DNA of 64,000 nt, taken from positions 328,501 through 392,500 of the forward strand of contig JAWPHD010000241.1 of NCBI GenBank assembly GCA_037043455.1. Reading direction: 5' to 3'. A program made the position numbers and the translations under genes. The DNA comes from Cyrtodaria siliqua (taxonomy: Eukaryota; Mollusca; Bivalvia; Adapedonta; Hiatellidae). Below are positions 11,870 to 23,460 of the stretch, in pieces (within the stretch, counting starts at the first letter, position 1; each line of letters begins with the position of its first letter). Under the pieces are notes generated by a model that did not search any database, was not told the origin of the DNA, and was given only the letters and a program-made list of their open reading frames with translations.

Positions 11870-12951
11870 CGAGTTTGTGGGTTGATTATCTTCTAAGAAA
11901 GAATTCTTCAGCTGTTTACTAACACCTTGTTAACGGTCAACATTAGTTTTACCCCTTGCAATGGCATACATATTCTACTTTCTTTTCGGAAATTAATATC
12001 AACAACTGTCAAAAACATGATGAGCCGCTTTTTCAAATATAAATTAGATGTTCAGAATACAGTTAAAGCCAAAATTAACAGAAAACTGCACTAAAACAGT
12101 TTTTAAAGAAAACAAAGATTAGCTCGTTTTAATACAGAACTATATTCGAATGTACCAGGCGAGCACATCCCGCTGATTTAGCTGAATGAAGATGTAAAGG
12201 TGTAAGGTGTTTCTTATGGTTTAGATCTAAGAAATGAAGAGTTATTTTGTGGAAGTTGTATTGATGACGCAGTGTGTAACGAAGAGATGAAAACATTAAA
12301 TTAAGTGTTTTTACTAGTAGATTCATATATGCAATTTCGAAAGTAATACCATTTTGTGAAAAGCGTAATAAGGACAAATAAGTAGTTATTAGAGAAAACG
12401 CAATAGGCTAGTATAGAAGATCCATAAGACGTAATAACGGTTATATGGGTCCAACACCTTACAAAAGTGTTTTCTAATACTAGATCACGAAGAAAGTTAA
12501 GGAAAACCATAATAAAATAGGCCAAAGTGTCGATGAGCACAAAACTTTCAACATGGTATATAAAACAAATGTATTTAAGGATAAAACTGGATCTTTGAAT
12601 GCCATACAATCCCTGTGGGATGAAAAGATAACAACTTTGATTGAATTTACGGGGGGACAATTATGGTCGCCTTAAGTCATTGTTTAAAGTCAAATTGTTT
12701 AAAATGATACTTATAATAATTATTCCATTACTAGAAATGCTTTCAAAGTACGCACCATCTAATTGCAATACAATGACTCTCACAAATGAGATCAAATATT
12801 AGGATCGGATTAACAACAGGAGAGAGTGTTAAATAGGATAGAAGAGAGGTAACTTACAGGTTACTGCTATCTCCTACTTGAGCCTATACCATCGATAATA
12901 TTACTGTTATCAATATAGCCTTTATAAAGATTGATAAATAACCATAACTGC
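11870..12951. other. AT-rich DNA without recognised gene
   Basis: Two overlapping minus-strand ORFs (12129-12377 and 12301-12660) show no family features and are probably chance. No repeat or RNA gene was recognised. Confidence 0.4.
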
Positions 12952-13198
12952 GTTCGTTTGGTGAAGTATGGCGGCTGTAAAATGTCTCCAAGTTCTACGA
13001 ATCAGCAGTGATTTTTTACTAATCCTTTGGAATCGTCGAGCCTTAGGTTCATTTGAAGTAGAATACTGCTACGAAACCGGTTCTAGCGGGCGTGAGAGGT
13101 GTTTGCTTTCTGTAGTACATCTCAAGAACAGACTCATTGTAACCGAATCTGCTACTTTATGTTTTTGTTTGTGTTTGTTGATTTCAAAGTATCTCCTT
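12952..13198 (+). repeat. Dispersed family 1, copy B
   Basis: The copy starts GCGTTCGTTTGGTGAAGTAT then GGCGGCTGTAAAATGTCTCC, as in copies A and D. It carries the core variant GGTTCTAGCGGGCGTGAGAGG and ends in a GTTTGTGTTTGTTG tail. The plus-strand ORF starting in the head at 12968 runs through this repeat into a PLE fragment, so it is not a gene. Confidence 0.8.
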
Positions 13199-13204
13199 TT
13201 TCGA

Positions 13205-13360
13205 TATTGTCAACCCTTTTGTGTTTGTGATGTCGTTTGCATTTATTATTACTTTTGCCTTCTTGTTTGTCTGTTTGCCTGTTTGTTTCTGTGTTTTGTG
13301 GTTGACTGTCCTCCTTGAATGCTACTTTCCCTATAAGATCTTTTTATATTTCTTTATTAT
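13205..13360 (+). mobile_element. Penelope-like element 3'-end fragment
   Basis: The segment from GATATTGTCAACCCTTTTGT to ATCTTTTTATATT matches the 3' non-coding region seen after the PLE reading frames at 30190-30320 and 51850-51985, and in the inverted repeat at 24331-25021. It carries the same CTGTCCTCCTTGAATGCTAC block. It lies precisely between family-1 copies B and C. Confidence 0.8.
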
Positions 13361-13365
13361 AAGAA

Positions 13366-13590
13366 TGGCGGCTGTAAAAATCTCCCCGTGCTACGAATCC
13401 GCAGTTTTATTTTTTATTTTTACTGGTCCTTTGGGGGATCGTTGCGTCTTGGGTAGCTTTGAATTACTTAAACCGGATCTAGTGGATTAGAGAAGTGTTT
13501 GCTTCCTATATTACCTCCTAAGAACATACTCAATGCAACCGACTATGCTACTGAATTCTCTCTTGTTTGTTTTGTTGAAGCAAATCTCAT
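13366..13590 (+). repeat. Dispersed family 1, copy C
   Basis: It begins GGCGGCTGTAAAAATCTCCC and CGTGCTACGAATCCGC, then contains CTGGTCCTTTGGG, a diverged core and a TCTCTTGTTTGTTTTGTTG tail. It is most similar in layout to copy A read in reverse. Confidence 0.8.
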
Positions 13591-13618
13591 TTTCCCTAAT
13601 TTATTAACACTAGCACTA

Positions 13619-13731
13619 GCGTTCGTTTAGTGCAGTGTAGCAGCTATAAAATGTCTCCCCGTGCTACGATCCATTAGTGTTATATTGGGATCGACGAGCC
13701 CTAGGTGGTTTTGAAGTTTGTATCATGACAT
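13619..13731 (+). repeat. Dispersed family 1, truncated copy D
   Basis: Only the head and the first part are present: GCGTTCGTTTAGTGCAGTGT, then AAATGTCTCCCCGTGCTACG and GATCGACGAGCCC. The core and tail are missing. With B and C this makes three family-1 copies in 0.8 kb, all in one orientation. Confidence 0.75.
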
Positions 13732-13739
13732 AAAGTGGC

Positions 13740-15279
13740 AAGCAATGTTTTATGCATGCTAAGCATCATGCCTATATTATCTAGTATCTGACATATCCCA
13801 TCATTTAACATTATAAGACACATTTAAAGATGAATGGCCATCCTTTTTGTAGTATTATCAATTAACAAATTGAACTCTTAAACCTCATACGAACATTTCT
13901 TGATAGTCTTGGAGAGAAACATATATTGAAAACCGCTACTAAGTTGTATGTAAAAATAAGTATTATTTGCATAACGTAGATACTACTTTTACCACTGCGA
14001 GGCGGGGAAATGAGATAAATCTGAATTGTATAGCTGCACAACTCTTGCCAGATAATTGATAAATACATTTACCTGTGGATTAATTTATCTGTTTAATTTT
14101 TTCTACGTCATCAAATTAAATATTAATCTCGCTTTTCACAGATATTGCAATGTGTGAATTGTAAATATTTATTGTTGTCTATTGATTTAGATTTAAATAA
14201 ACATAAACATGTTCATGAATCAAAACATGGCCGTTGAACTTGAAAGACACGTTTGAAGACACCTTATAAACCTGATAATATATATAAAAACTTAACATTT
14301 AGTTACATAGAGTCAAATATATTTTAACATATGCTGGTAGGAACACTTTTGATTTACACAAATTTGGTTATCATGTGAGCAATTTGTTTACATGTATAAG
14401 TAATTTTATTTATATGAAACATACTATCATCATATGAGCTATTTTCATATAATAGTATTATTACTGGTATAAGTAACTGTTTTTATTGAAAGGCATTTTG
14501 TCAATAAAATGTTTAATAACAATGGCAAACACTCATCGACAAAACTTTGTGTTTTTGATATATATAACATGTTTCAAGACAAACTCAAATGAGGTAATTA
14601 GAATGTAACGGACCTTATTGTTCAAATATTCAAATATTGTGTCACTAAAAATAATGCAAACATATCAGACATATTTCACAAGAAACAAAAAAAGGAATAA
14701 TTGGAATAAGATAGGGCACACAACTGGGGCAGAACATCACCTTCATACGCATCTATTGCAGTTGTTAAGATCTGCCGGTAATTTTAGTCATGCTGTCAGA
14801 TGACATTATCGACATTTGCAATTATTGTATCTTATTGTCGATTATTACGAAGAATTGTCGACAAAAAGTGGCGATTATGTTATTTTCGAAAAGCAAATCA
14901 AAACATACAAATCTTGCTGATTTATACTTTGTTACATTTAGGCCACAGGAAACCAGACGGTCGTAATAAACATCATGACAGACAGACACTATTTTATTTT
15001 CGTCTCGTCATAGATACAATACAAATCTTGTCACAAAATATATATAACAATGCAATTGTACATATGCCTCTCTATACAGTGATATAAGAGACGACAATCT
15101 CGGGTATACCGGGTATACTTCAAATTTAAACATGATAGAGTGTGGTACTTGCTTATGATAAGTTATTAAACTAAATAGTGTTAATTAACCTATCATAATT
15201 ATTAAAGTATGTTCTAGCACATTTTCATTGAAGTCATAGTAACAATGGTTACACTGGTAACAGTTACGTTTTACCAGTT
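13740..15279. other. AT-rich DNA without recognised gene
   Basis: Short ORFs at 13862-14068 (-), 14618-14803 (+) and 14800-15087 (+) have no recognisable features. No convincing repeat or RNA gene was seen. Confidence 0.4.
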
Positions 15280-15374
15280 TACAATTAGAATAACGCCCTG
15301 AAACTCTTTCAAATATCTAACAACATGTTCGTTTCATTTATAATTATGATATTATTTATTTTATTTTTGTTTGA

Positions 15375-15885
15375 TATTTCTTTCTATTGGAATCATGAAC
15401 AGTTATCCCATGAACACCGTTAGTTTTGCCAGTTGCCATATTTGCCCGAATAAAGAACTGGCAGCTAGTTGAAGTTCCATAATTCGAATAAAAATCTCCG
15501 AACTATTTCAATTCAATTACAACCGTTTGATTTATATTTATGTTTTTTTCTTTAAAATACTTCATTTGAAATTGCTTTCTATTGGAATGATGAACCGTAG
15601 CCCCATGAGCATCTTTGGTTTAGCTATTTGCCAATTCGCCTGTACAAAGAACTGACAGCCAGTTGCTAGTTGCCAGTTCGCAATTCGAATAATGAAGAGC
15701 ACATATTTCAGACATCAAATGTCCGTTTTATTTATATTGGTGATTTGTCTTAAAATACTTCATTTGCTATTGCTTTCTACTGGAAACGCGAACAGCAGCC
15801 CATTGCGCACTGTTGGCTTATCTATTTGCCTACTCATCTCAACAATAACTGGCAACTGAGTGTCAGTTCGCATTTATATTTGTTC
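15375..15885. repeat. Degenerate tandem repeat, about 196 bp x 3
   Basis: TTTCTATTGG or TTTCTACTGG recurs at 15381, 15576 and 15774. Each is followed by a diverged version of the same order of elements: GAACAGTTATCCCATGAACA-like, TTTGCC, AAGAACTGGCAGC and AATTCGAATAA. Units are highly diverged, so the array is old. Confidence 0.75.
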
Positions 15886-15971
15886 ATCATAGTATATTCT
15901 AAACAGAGTAATGAAGACGGAATCCTTCTGAAATTTAAATCAATTTTAATATACTACAATCTTGATTTAAC

Positions 15972-15986
15972 ATAATAACATCCACT
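15972..15986. repeat. Left 15-bp target-site duplication
   Basis: ATAATAACATCCACT here is repeated exactly at 16630-16644, immediately outside the A-rich tail of the retroposon. Confidence 0.93.
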
Positions 15987-16629
15987 GTGAGGCCTCTATA
16001 GCCCAGTGGTAGAGCACTGGGCCCACAAGCGGAAGGTCGTGGGTTCAAACCCCGCCGGATGCTGGTCTCTCCATTATCATCTTTCATTTATTCATTGCTT
16101 ATCATTCATTACCATTCGGCAAAAATCCACCTTCTCGGCCCTCAAATTTGATTCATGAGTAGTTAGTACCTCACTGCTGTCTTGTGACGATGTTAGGCCG
16201 ACGTTCACTGAAAGAAGGGAAGCTGTAGACAGAAATTAGTTGGTTCTTCGTATGGCGCGTCTAAAGTATGCAGTGGCCAGTAGCCTAGTAGTGGCATAGT
16301 AGCTTGAATAGAGTACCATGGAGTACTAGGGGAGGCTGTTTCACAGCAATAGACAATAACAGAAGACATATCAGCAATGTCCCAGAAACAGTACAATCCG
16401 AAGGAAAAAAGAGAAAAATCAGGTGAACTGCGGGTGAACAGCGAGAGTCGTCGCAGAAACGGAATATACAGCGAGGCTTCGGCAGAAAGTATGTCAGAAC
16501 AGATCACCATCTAGTAGGAGGGACAACAGCAGAGCTGGCGGAAGACGGAGTGAGGGGAGGCGAAAGAAATGAGCAGATAAAAGGGGTTGAGAAGGTGGGC
16601 CAAAAAAAAAAAATAAAAAAAATAAATAA
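15987..16629 (+). mobile_element. tRNA-headed retroposon (SINE-like), complete, 643 bp
   Basis: The insert begins with a tRNA-related head at about 15991-16062. The head has an A box (TAGCCCAGTGG) and a B box (GGTTCAAACCC) that both fit the RNA polymerase III internal promoter consensus. The T arm still pairs (GTGGG with CCCGC), but the anticodon and acceptor stems do not, so it is not a functional tRNA. A body of about 540 bp follows, then an A-rich tail at about 16602-16632. Exact 15-bp duplications bound it. The layout matches target-primed reverse transcription of a pol III transcript. The body is long for a SINE and contains no recognised LINE 3' end. The minus-strand ORF inside (16205-16510) has no recognised features. 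Confidence 0.9.
15991..16062 (+). promoter_or_regulatory. tRNA-like head with pol III A and B boxes
   Basis: D arm AGCCCAGTGGTAGAGC, T arm GTGGGTTCAAACCCCGC. The acceptor ends (GCCTCTA and CGGATGC) pair only partly and the anticodon stem is broken. This fits an internal pol III promoter rather than a tRNA gene. Confidence 0.82.
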
Positions 16630-16644
16630 ATAATAACATCCACT
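16630..16644. repeat. Right 15-bp target-site duplication
   Basis: Exact copy of 15972-15986, directly after the A-rich tail. Confidence 0.93.
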
Positions 16645-16768
16645 TCAAATTTATATGTTTATTATATCGACATAAATAATTCCTTTTTCAATTATGTTTC
16701 ATTAATGTATTTTTAAAAAGAAATTTCCCATCACCGTTGAGAATATGAGACATAAACTATGCCGCTTG

Positions 16769-19286
16769 ACAGATATGTCAGATACACACAGTACGACATA
16801 TCTGTTAGATACAATCAGTACGACATATCTGTCAGATACAATCAGTAGAATATATCTGTCAGATAACCTCATTACGACATATCTGTTAGATACACTCAGT
16901 ACGACATATATGTTAGATACACTCAGTCCGACATATCTGTTAGATACATTCAGTACTACACATCTGCTAGATACAATCAGTACGACGTATCTGTCATATA
17001 CACTCAGTAGGATATATCTGTAAGATACACTCAGTACGACATATCTGTTAGATACACTCAGTCCGACATATCTGTTAGAAACATTCAGTACTACACATCT
17101 GCTAGATACAATCAGTACGACGTATCTGTCATATACACTCAGTAGGATATATCTGTAAGATACACTCAGTACGACACATTCAGCACGACATGTCTGTTAT
17201 ATACACTCATTAGGACATATCTGTTAGATACGCTCAGTACGACATATCTGTTTGATACACTCAGTACGACACATCAGCTAGATACAATCAGTACGACATA
17301 TTTGTCATATACACTCATTACGACATATATGTTAGATACACTCATTACCACACAGTACGACATATATGTTATATACACTCAGTTCGCCATATCTCTTAGA
17401 TAAATTCAGTACGACATATGTGTTAGATACACTCAGTACGACATATATGTTAGATAAACTCAGTACGGCATATATGTTATACACACAGTACGACATGTCT
17501 GTTATATACGCTTACTATGACATATCTGTTAGATACGCTCAGTACGACATATCTGTTAGATTCTCTCAGTACGAAATATCGGTTAGCTACACCCAGTACG
17601 ACATATCTGTTAGATACACTCAGTGTGACATATATGTTAGATAAACTCAGTACGACATATATGTTATACAATCAGTACGACATGACTGTGTGGTATATAC
17701 ACTCACTACGACATATCTGTAAGATACGCTCAGTACGACATATCTGTTAGATACTCTCATTAGAACATATCTGTTAGATACGCTCAGTACGACATATCTG
17801 TTTGATACACTCAGTACGACATATCTGCTAGATACAATCAGTATGACATATTTGTCATATACACTCATTACGACATATATGTTAGATACACTCATTACCA
17901 CACAGTACGACATATATGTTATATACACTCAGTACGCCATATCTGTTAGATACATTCAGTACGACATACGTGTTAGATACACTCAGTACGACATATATGT
18001 TAGATAAACTCAGTACGGCATATATGTTATACACTCAGTACGACATGTCTGGTATACTCACTCTCTAGGACATATCTGTTAGATACGCTCAGTACGACAT
18101 ATCTGTTAGATACACTCAGTACGACATATCTGTTAGATACACTCAGTATGACATATATGTTAAATAAACTCAGTACGACATATATGTTATACACTCAGTA
18201 CGACATGTCTGGTATATACACTCACTAGGACATATCTGTTAGATACGCTCAGTACGACATATATGTTAGATACACTCAGTACGACATATCTGTTTGATAC
18301 ATTCAATGCGACGTGTCTGTTCTATACACGCATTAGGACATATCTGTTAGATACGGTCAGTAGGACATATCTGTTAGATACACTCAGTACGGCATATCTG
18401 TTTGATACACTCAGTACGGCATATGTGTTATATATACTCAGTACGACGTATCTGTTAGATACAATCAGTACGACATATCTGTCATGTACACGCAGTAGGA
18501 CATATGCCAGATACACTCATTACGACATTTCTGTTAGTTACATTCACTACGACATATCTGTTATATACACTCACTAGGACTTATCTATTTGATATACTGA
18601 GTACGACATACCTGTTAGATACACTCAGTACGACATATATGTTAGTTACATTCACTACGACATATCTGTTATATACACTCACTAGGACTTATCTATTTGA
18701 TATACTGAGTACGACATACCTGTTAGATACACTCAGTACGACATATATGTTAGTTACATTCACTACGACATATCTGTTATATACACTCACTAGGACTTAT
18801 CTATTTGATATACTGAGTACGAAATACGCTTTAGATACACTCAGTACGGCATACATGTATCTGTTATATACACTCAGTACAACATATCTGTTAGTTGCAT
18901 TCACTACGACATATCTGATATATACACTCACTAGGACTTATCTATTTGATACACTGAGTACGACATACCTGTTAGATACACTCAGTACGACATATTTGTT
19001 AGATACACTCAGTACGACATATTTGTTAGATACACTCAGTACGACATATCTGTCATATACACGCAATATGACATATCTGTCAGATACACTCATTACGACA
19101 TATCTGTTAGATACACTCAGTACGGCATATCTGTTATATACACTCAGTACAACATATCTGTTAGTTGCATTCACTACGACATATCTGTTATATACACTCA
19201 CTAGGACTTATCTATTTGATATACTGAGGACGACATACCTGTTAGATACACTCAGTACGACATATTTGTTAGATAAATTCAGTACA
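16769..19286. repeat. 27-bp minisatellite, about 93 copies, with higher-order units
   Basis: The unit is about 27 bp and contains CAGTACGACATATCTGTTAG plus ATACACT. Higher-order structure is visible. A 108-bp (4-unit) block beginning GTTAGTTACATTCACTACGA occurs at 18533, 18641 and 18749. A block containing CTCATTACCACACAGTACGA recurs at 17341 and 17891. All plus- and minus-strand ORFs here, including the 276-residue one at 18504-19334, read through the array because 27 is a multiple of three; they are not considered genes. Confidence 0.95.
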
Positions 19287-19641
19287 TTTGAAAACGTAAC
19301 ACTTGGTATTTTTTTGAATTTCTATAGATGTTAACGATATTCGTGCAAAATGTTTTTTAATTGAATGAAGTGGAGTAAATCTTATGCGACTGTTTATATG
19401 CTAACCTTGGGACAAAGACACTTGTATACTGACATAAAATACAATTTTCTTGTACTACAACAACAAAACAACAACTACATGGTGAATAATGCCATGGCAA
19501 TAATAAACATGTTTTGAATATTACAGAAACAAGTCAATTGCATATACCACGCCGTAGACTATCCAGTAACATCATACTGACACCGTTATATGTTGAACGT
19601 CAAGCAGAAGCTACTTTTACTAATTTTATGATTTGTTGACA

Positions 19642-19710
19642 GACCCGGCTGGGGATTGACCCCACGACCTCTTGCAAGTGAGGCGGACGCTCTATCACTA
19701 GGCAACGGTC
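19642..19710 (-). repeat. tRNA-like relic (probable SINE head)
   Basis: On the minus strand a tRNA-like order is visible. It has an A-box-like TTGCCTAGTGATAGAGC, an anticodon-arm-like CCGCCTCACTTGCAAGAGG, a T arm with GGGGTCAATCCCC, and ends GACC and GGTC that pair. The A box has about two deviations and the B box about one. No tail or flanking duplications were found, so a SINE fragment or tRNA pseudogene is likelier than a tRNA gene. Confidence 0.65.
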
Positions 19711-20304
19711 ACGTGATCTCGTTGTTTCATATTATATTAATAGTGGTTAGGTATTAAAGCGAATATCGTCAACATGAAATACTATCTTGTTAAGTGGACC
19801 AATTGTTATAGAACAACTAGTATCGTCTGATGGTGATTATGTATTTATGACTTGCATGTAAATGATTGTACTTATAGTTCTAAGTGCTACATCTAATAGA
19901 ATAGCTAATGGAAATGTAGTTGATAGTTTACAAAGCTTCTGGGACTATAAACAAGTCATAACTTACCGCATTAAATAAAGACACCAGTGTATTACTATTA
20001 TGAGCGCACAGTTAAGAATTATGTCCCCTTTTGTGGAATCCCATTGCAAGTGCATTAACATCAGAAAATATTAAAACCAATATAATCCTGAATATTTTTA
20101 CATGTAACTTGCAGGGTAATATGTTTACACTTTTTCCTACACTGTGCTATGCTTGCTTAATAAATACTAACTCGAAAAAGTGTTTATTGACCCATTTTCA
20201 AGGTCATGCGTGTATTGACTTATTCACCAATATATCAAGTATGTATGTATATTCAAGGGTAGCAATGCCTAGGTAAATGTGTTAACATATTTAACTGTAA
20301 TAAC
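19711..20304. other. Unique DNA without recognised gene
   Basis: A plus-strand ORF at 20031-20276 has no family features. Nothing else was recognised. Confidence 0.4.
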
Positions 20305-20488
20305 TACTGATAAAGGTGATCCTTTGGGAGCAACAAACACAATTAAGAGAATAAAGCAGCAGACTTGGTTTTATTGAGTCTGTTCATGAGAAGTAATGAA
20401 ATAAGCAACACCTCTCACGCCCCCTAGCACCGGCTTAAGCGGTATTCTACTTCAAAGCCACCTATATTGGGCTCGTTGGTCCCAAAGA
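20305..20488 (-). repeat. Dispersed family 1, copy E (5'-truncated)
   Basis: Very similar to copy A over its tail and core: TACTGATAAAGGTGAT, CCTTTGGGAGCAACAAACAC, AGCACCGGCTTAAGC and GGGCTCGTTGGTCCCAAAG appear in the same order. The family head beyond TCCCAAAG is absent. The inverted CCTTTGGGA/TCCCAAAG pair spans 20321-20487. Confidence 0.88.
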
Positions 20489-20735
20489 TGTAAGTTTCAT
20501 GTAAAAACATTCAAGAGTATTTGAGTTCTAATTTTCATCTCTTTCAACTGCAATCTCAATGGGATTATACAAAAGGGATTCTTAACTTCTGTTGTGCCAT
20601 TGGATAAAGCAAATGAAAATCACTGACACGAAGTACCGGTTTCACGTGAGATCCACACACGCGGATCTCATGCGGGGGTCACGAGATTCACACGTGATAT
20701 TAACACGCATGTCATGTATTTCTTGTTTAATGATA

Positions 20736-21102
20736 TGAGCCGAAACACGCGAAAACGACCCTTCAGACAAAATGTTATTGTTTTTGATATTTATGAAACA
20801 CTGTTTATCTTAATTTGAAAATTAAAGATTGTACTCACCATTAATTTTGACGTTGACGTAGGCTTCTTGGACGACGTCGTTGATTAAATAACAACAAAAA
20901 ACATAAACAATTACCATTTTCTAAAGCATCAAGTATTCATATTAGGAAAACATATTCCCTATTAAATAATAATTAAGTAAAACACGGAAGTGACGAGAAA
21001 TTTGAATAGTAATTAATTGATTACCGGCCTACGTCATAAATTGTTACTTTATGACGGTGTCGTCTGAACGTCTGAAGTGACGTTTTCGTGTGTTGCGGCT
21101 CA
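20736..21102. repeat. Fold-back element with 33-bp inverted ends and CRE-like motifs
   Basis: The left end (TGAGCCGAAACACGCGAAAA at 20736) and the right end (21070-21102, complement TGAGCCGCAACACACGAAAA) match at about 29 of 33 positions. Internally, several ACGTCA/TGACGT-type sites occur, as does the palindrome CGTCATAAA...TTTATGACG near 21032-21057. A TATATATAAAG sequence lies just outside near 21116. Likely a non-autonomous DNA element; promoter activity is possible but not shown. Confidence 0.78.
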
Positions 21103-21434
21103 GACGTATATGCAGTATATATAAAGTTTGAATCATACCTTTTTTTGTGTGTTTTTTTCAGCTATCTGTTGAACTTTGTTTTATTCCAAACTTGTTTAAT
21201 ATTTATTTAATTTTATTTTCGAAGCTAGAGCAAACTTGATATTTTAATGTGGTTGGTAGCATTTTAAAATGAAATATTCGAATGTTATGTTAACGATATC
21301 GCTAATACCGATTGAACTATATATATATATTTCATTTTTACCATATTGATGGCCTAACATTACCTAATATGATGTGTTCATTTTATTGTATGACAATATA
21401 TCTGAAAATGTCGATCCATGTTTGCGATCGAATG

Positions 21435-23217
21435 GAGGCCACTGTCATTAACATGCTCTTGTTGGCCATTGTTGTTTCCTGGCATTGATAAGGCACTGTC
21501 AATTTTCTGGTACTTATAGGGCCACTGTCATTGCTATGCTATTGTTGGCCCGTGTTGTTTACTGGTTCTGACAGAGCCACTGTCAATGTTATGCTCTTGT
21601 TGGCTCGTGTTGATAGGGCCACTGTCATTGTAAATCTTTCGTTTGCCGTTGTTGTTTCCTGGCATTGATAAGGCCACTGCCATTGTCATGATCTTGTTGG
21701 CCCGTGTTGTCGCCTGATACTTATAGAGCCACTGTCAATTTTATGCTCGTGTTGGCTCGTGTTTTCTGGTATTGATAGGGCCACTGTCATTGCCATGCTA
21801 TTGTTGACCCGTGTTGTTTACTGGCTCTGATAGGGCCACAGTCATTGTCATGGTCTAGTTGGCCCGTGTTGTTTCATGGCACTGATAGAGCCACTGTCAA
21901 TGTTATGCTCTAGTTGGCTCGTGTTGATAGGGCCACTGTCATTGTAAAGCTCTTGTTGGCCCAGGTGGTTTCATGTTTCTGATAGGGTCACTGTCATTGT
22001 CATGTTGTTGTTGTTGGTCAGTGTTGTTTCCTGGTACTGATAGGGTCAATGTCTATGACATGCTGTTGTTGGCCCGTGTTGTTTACTGGTACTGACAGAG
22101 TCACTGTCATTGCCATGCTCTTGTTGGCCAGTGTTGTTTCCTGGTTCTGATATGCCACTGCCATTGTCATGATCTTGTTGGCCCGTGTTGTTTCCTGGTT
22201 CTGATATGCCACTGCCATTGTCATGATCTTGTTGGCCCCTGTTGTGTTCGGGTTATGATAGGCAACTGTCATTGTCATGCTCTTACTCTTGTTGGCTCGT
22301 GTTGATTCCTGGCAACAGTCATTGTCATGCTCTTGTTTGCCCGTGTCGTTTACTGGTTCTGATAGGGTCACTGTCATTGTCATGCTCTTGTTGACCTGTG
22401 TTGTTTTCAGGTTATGATAGGGTCACTGTCATTGCCATGCTCTTGTTGGCCCGTGTTGTTTCCTGGTTCTTATATGCCACTGTAATTGTCATGGTCTTGT
22501 TGGCCAGTGTTGTTTCCTTGTAATGACAGGTCACTGTTATTGTAATGTTCTTGTTCGCCAGTGTTGTTTCCCCATAAATGATAGGGCCACTATTAGTGTA
22601 ATGCTCTTGTTGGCCCGTGTTGTTTCCTGGTAATGATAGGGCAACTGTCATTGACATGCTCTTGTTGGCCCGTGTTGTTTCCTAGTAATGATAGTGTCAC
22701 TATTATAGCAATGCTCTTGTTGGCCCGTGTTGTTTCCTGGTAATGATAAGGCAACTGTCATTGTCAAGCTCTTGTTGGCCCGTGTTGTTTCCTGGTAATG
22801 ATAGGGTCACTGCTATTGTAATATTCTTGTTGGTCAGTGTTGTTTCCCCATAATGATAGGGCCACTATTATTGTAATGCTCTTGTTTGCGCATATTGTTT
22901 CCTGGTGATGATTGGGCAACTGTTATTGTCATGCTCTTGTTGGCCCGTGTTGTTTCCTGGTAATGATAGTGCCACTATTATAGTAATGCTCTTGCTGGCC
23001 CGTGCTGTTTCCTGGTAATGATAGGGCACTGTTATTTTAATGCACTTGTTGGCCTGTGTTGTTTTCTGGTAATGATAGGCCAGTGTTATTGAAATGCTCT
23101 TGTTGGCCCGTGATGTTTCGGGGGTAATGATAGGGCCACTGTCATTGTAATGCTCTTTTTGAGCCGTGTTCTTTCCTGTTAATGACAGAGCCACTGTCAT
23201 TGTCATGCTCTTGTTGG
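21435..23217. repeat. 55-bp minisatellite, about 32 copies
   Basis: The unit is about 55 bp, containing TGTTGGCCCGTGTTGTTTCC, TGATAGGGCCACTGTCATTG and CATGCTCT. For example, unit starts at 22388 and 22443 are exactly 55 bp apart. Several units are shortened. Because 55 is not a multiple of three, the minus-strand ORFs here are short and unrelated to coding. Confidence 0.94.
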
Positions 23218-23339
23218 AAGCGTAAATTATATTGCATCAATAATATGTCTAACCTCTATTAACCCTGAGGCCACAACATGTATATAATGAACTGTTCTTT
23301 CTTTGAATTAAGACCATTCCATTTATGTGACAAAGGGGT

Positions 23340-23460
23340 GTTTTGGGGCAAATGACTGATCAGCAGCCGGACAGTGGGATCCTGATTAGCCTGCAAGTTG
23401 TACTCGCAGGCTGATCTGGGTTTACAATGGACGCAAAAGCCATTTTCAATAGAGAGATCG
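23340..23460 (+). repeat. Possible dispersed element with GCCTGC...GCAGGC hairpin
   Basis: The segment contains TGATCAGCAGCCGGACAG, a hairpin GCCTGC-11 nt-GCAGGC and CTGATCTGGGTTTACA. It resembles a kind of repeat I associate with bivalve genomes, but I cannot confirm that here and there is no second copy in the window. Confidence 0.35.

Noticed and set aside
12968..13318. 116-residue plus-strand ORF
   Set aside because: It lies in family-1 copy B and continues into a PLE 3' fragment; it is a mosaic of repeats.
15991..16062. Functional tRNA gene
   Set aside because: The anticodon stem does not pair and the acceptor stem is only partly complementary. It is the head of a retroposon.
16205..16510. 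101-residue minus-strand ORF inside the tRNA-headed retroposon
   Set aside because: No family features and opposite in direction to the pol III promoter; probably chance.
16745..19334. ORFs of up to 276 residues with a 9-residue repeat
   Set aside because: Same effect from a 27-bp unit; both strands are open and no non-repeat domain exists.
19642..19710. Functional tRNA gene on the minus strand
   Set aside because: Only part of the acceptor stem pairs and the anticodon arm is irregular.
21110..21130. Core promoter (TATATATAAAG)
   Set aside because: No downstream reading frame or exon was recognised, and TATA-like strings are common in AT-rich DNA.
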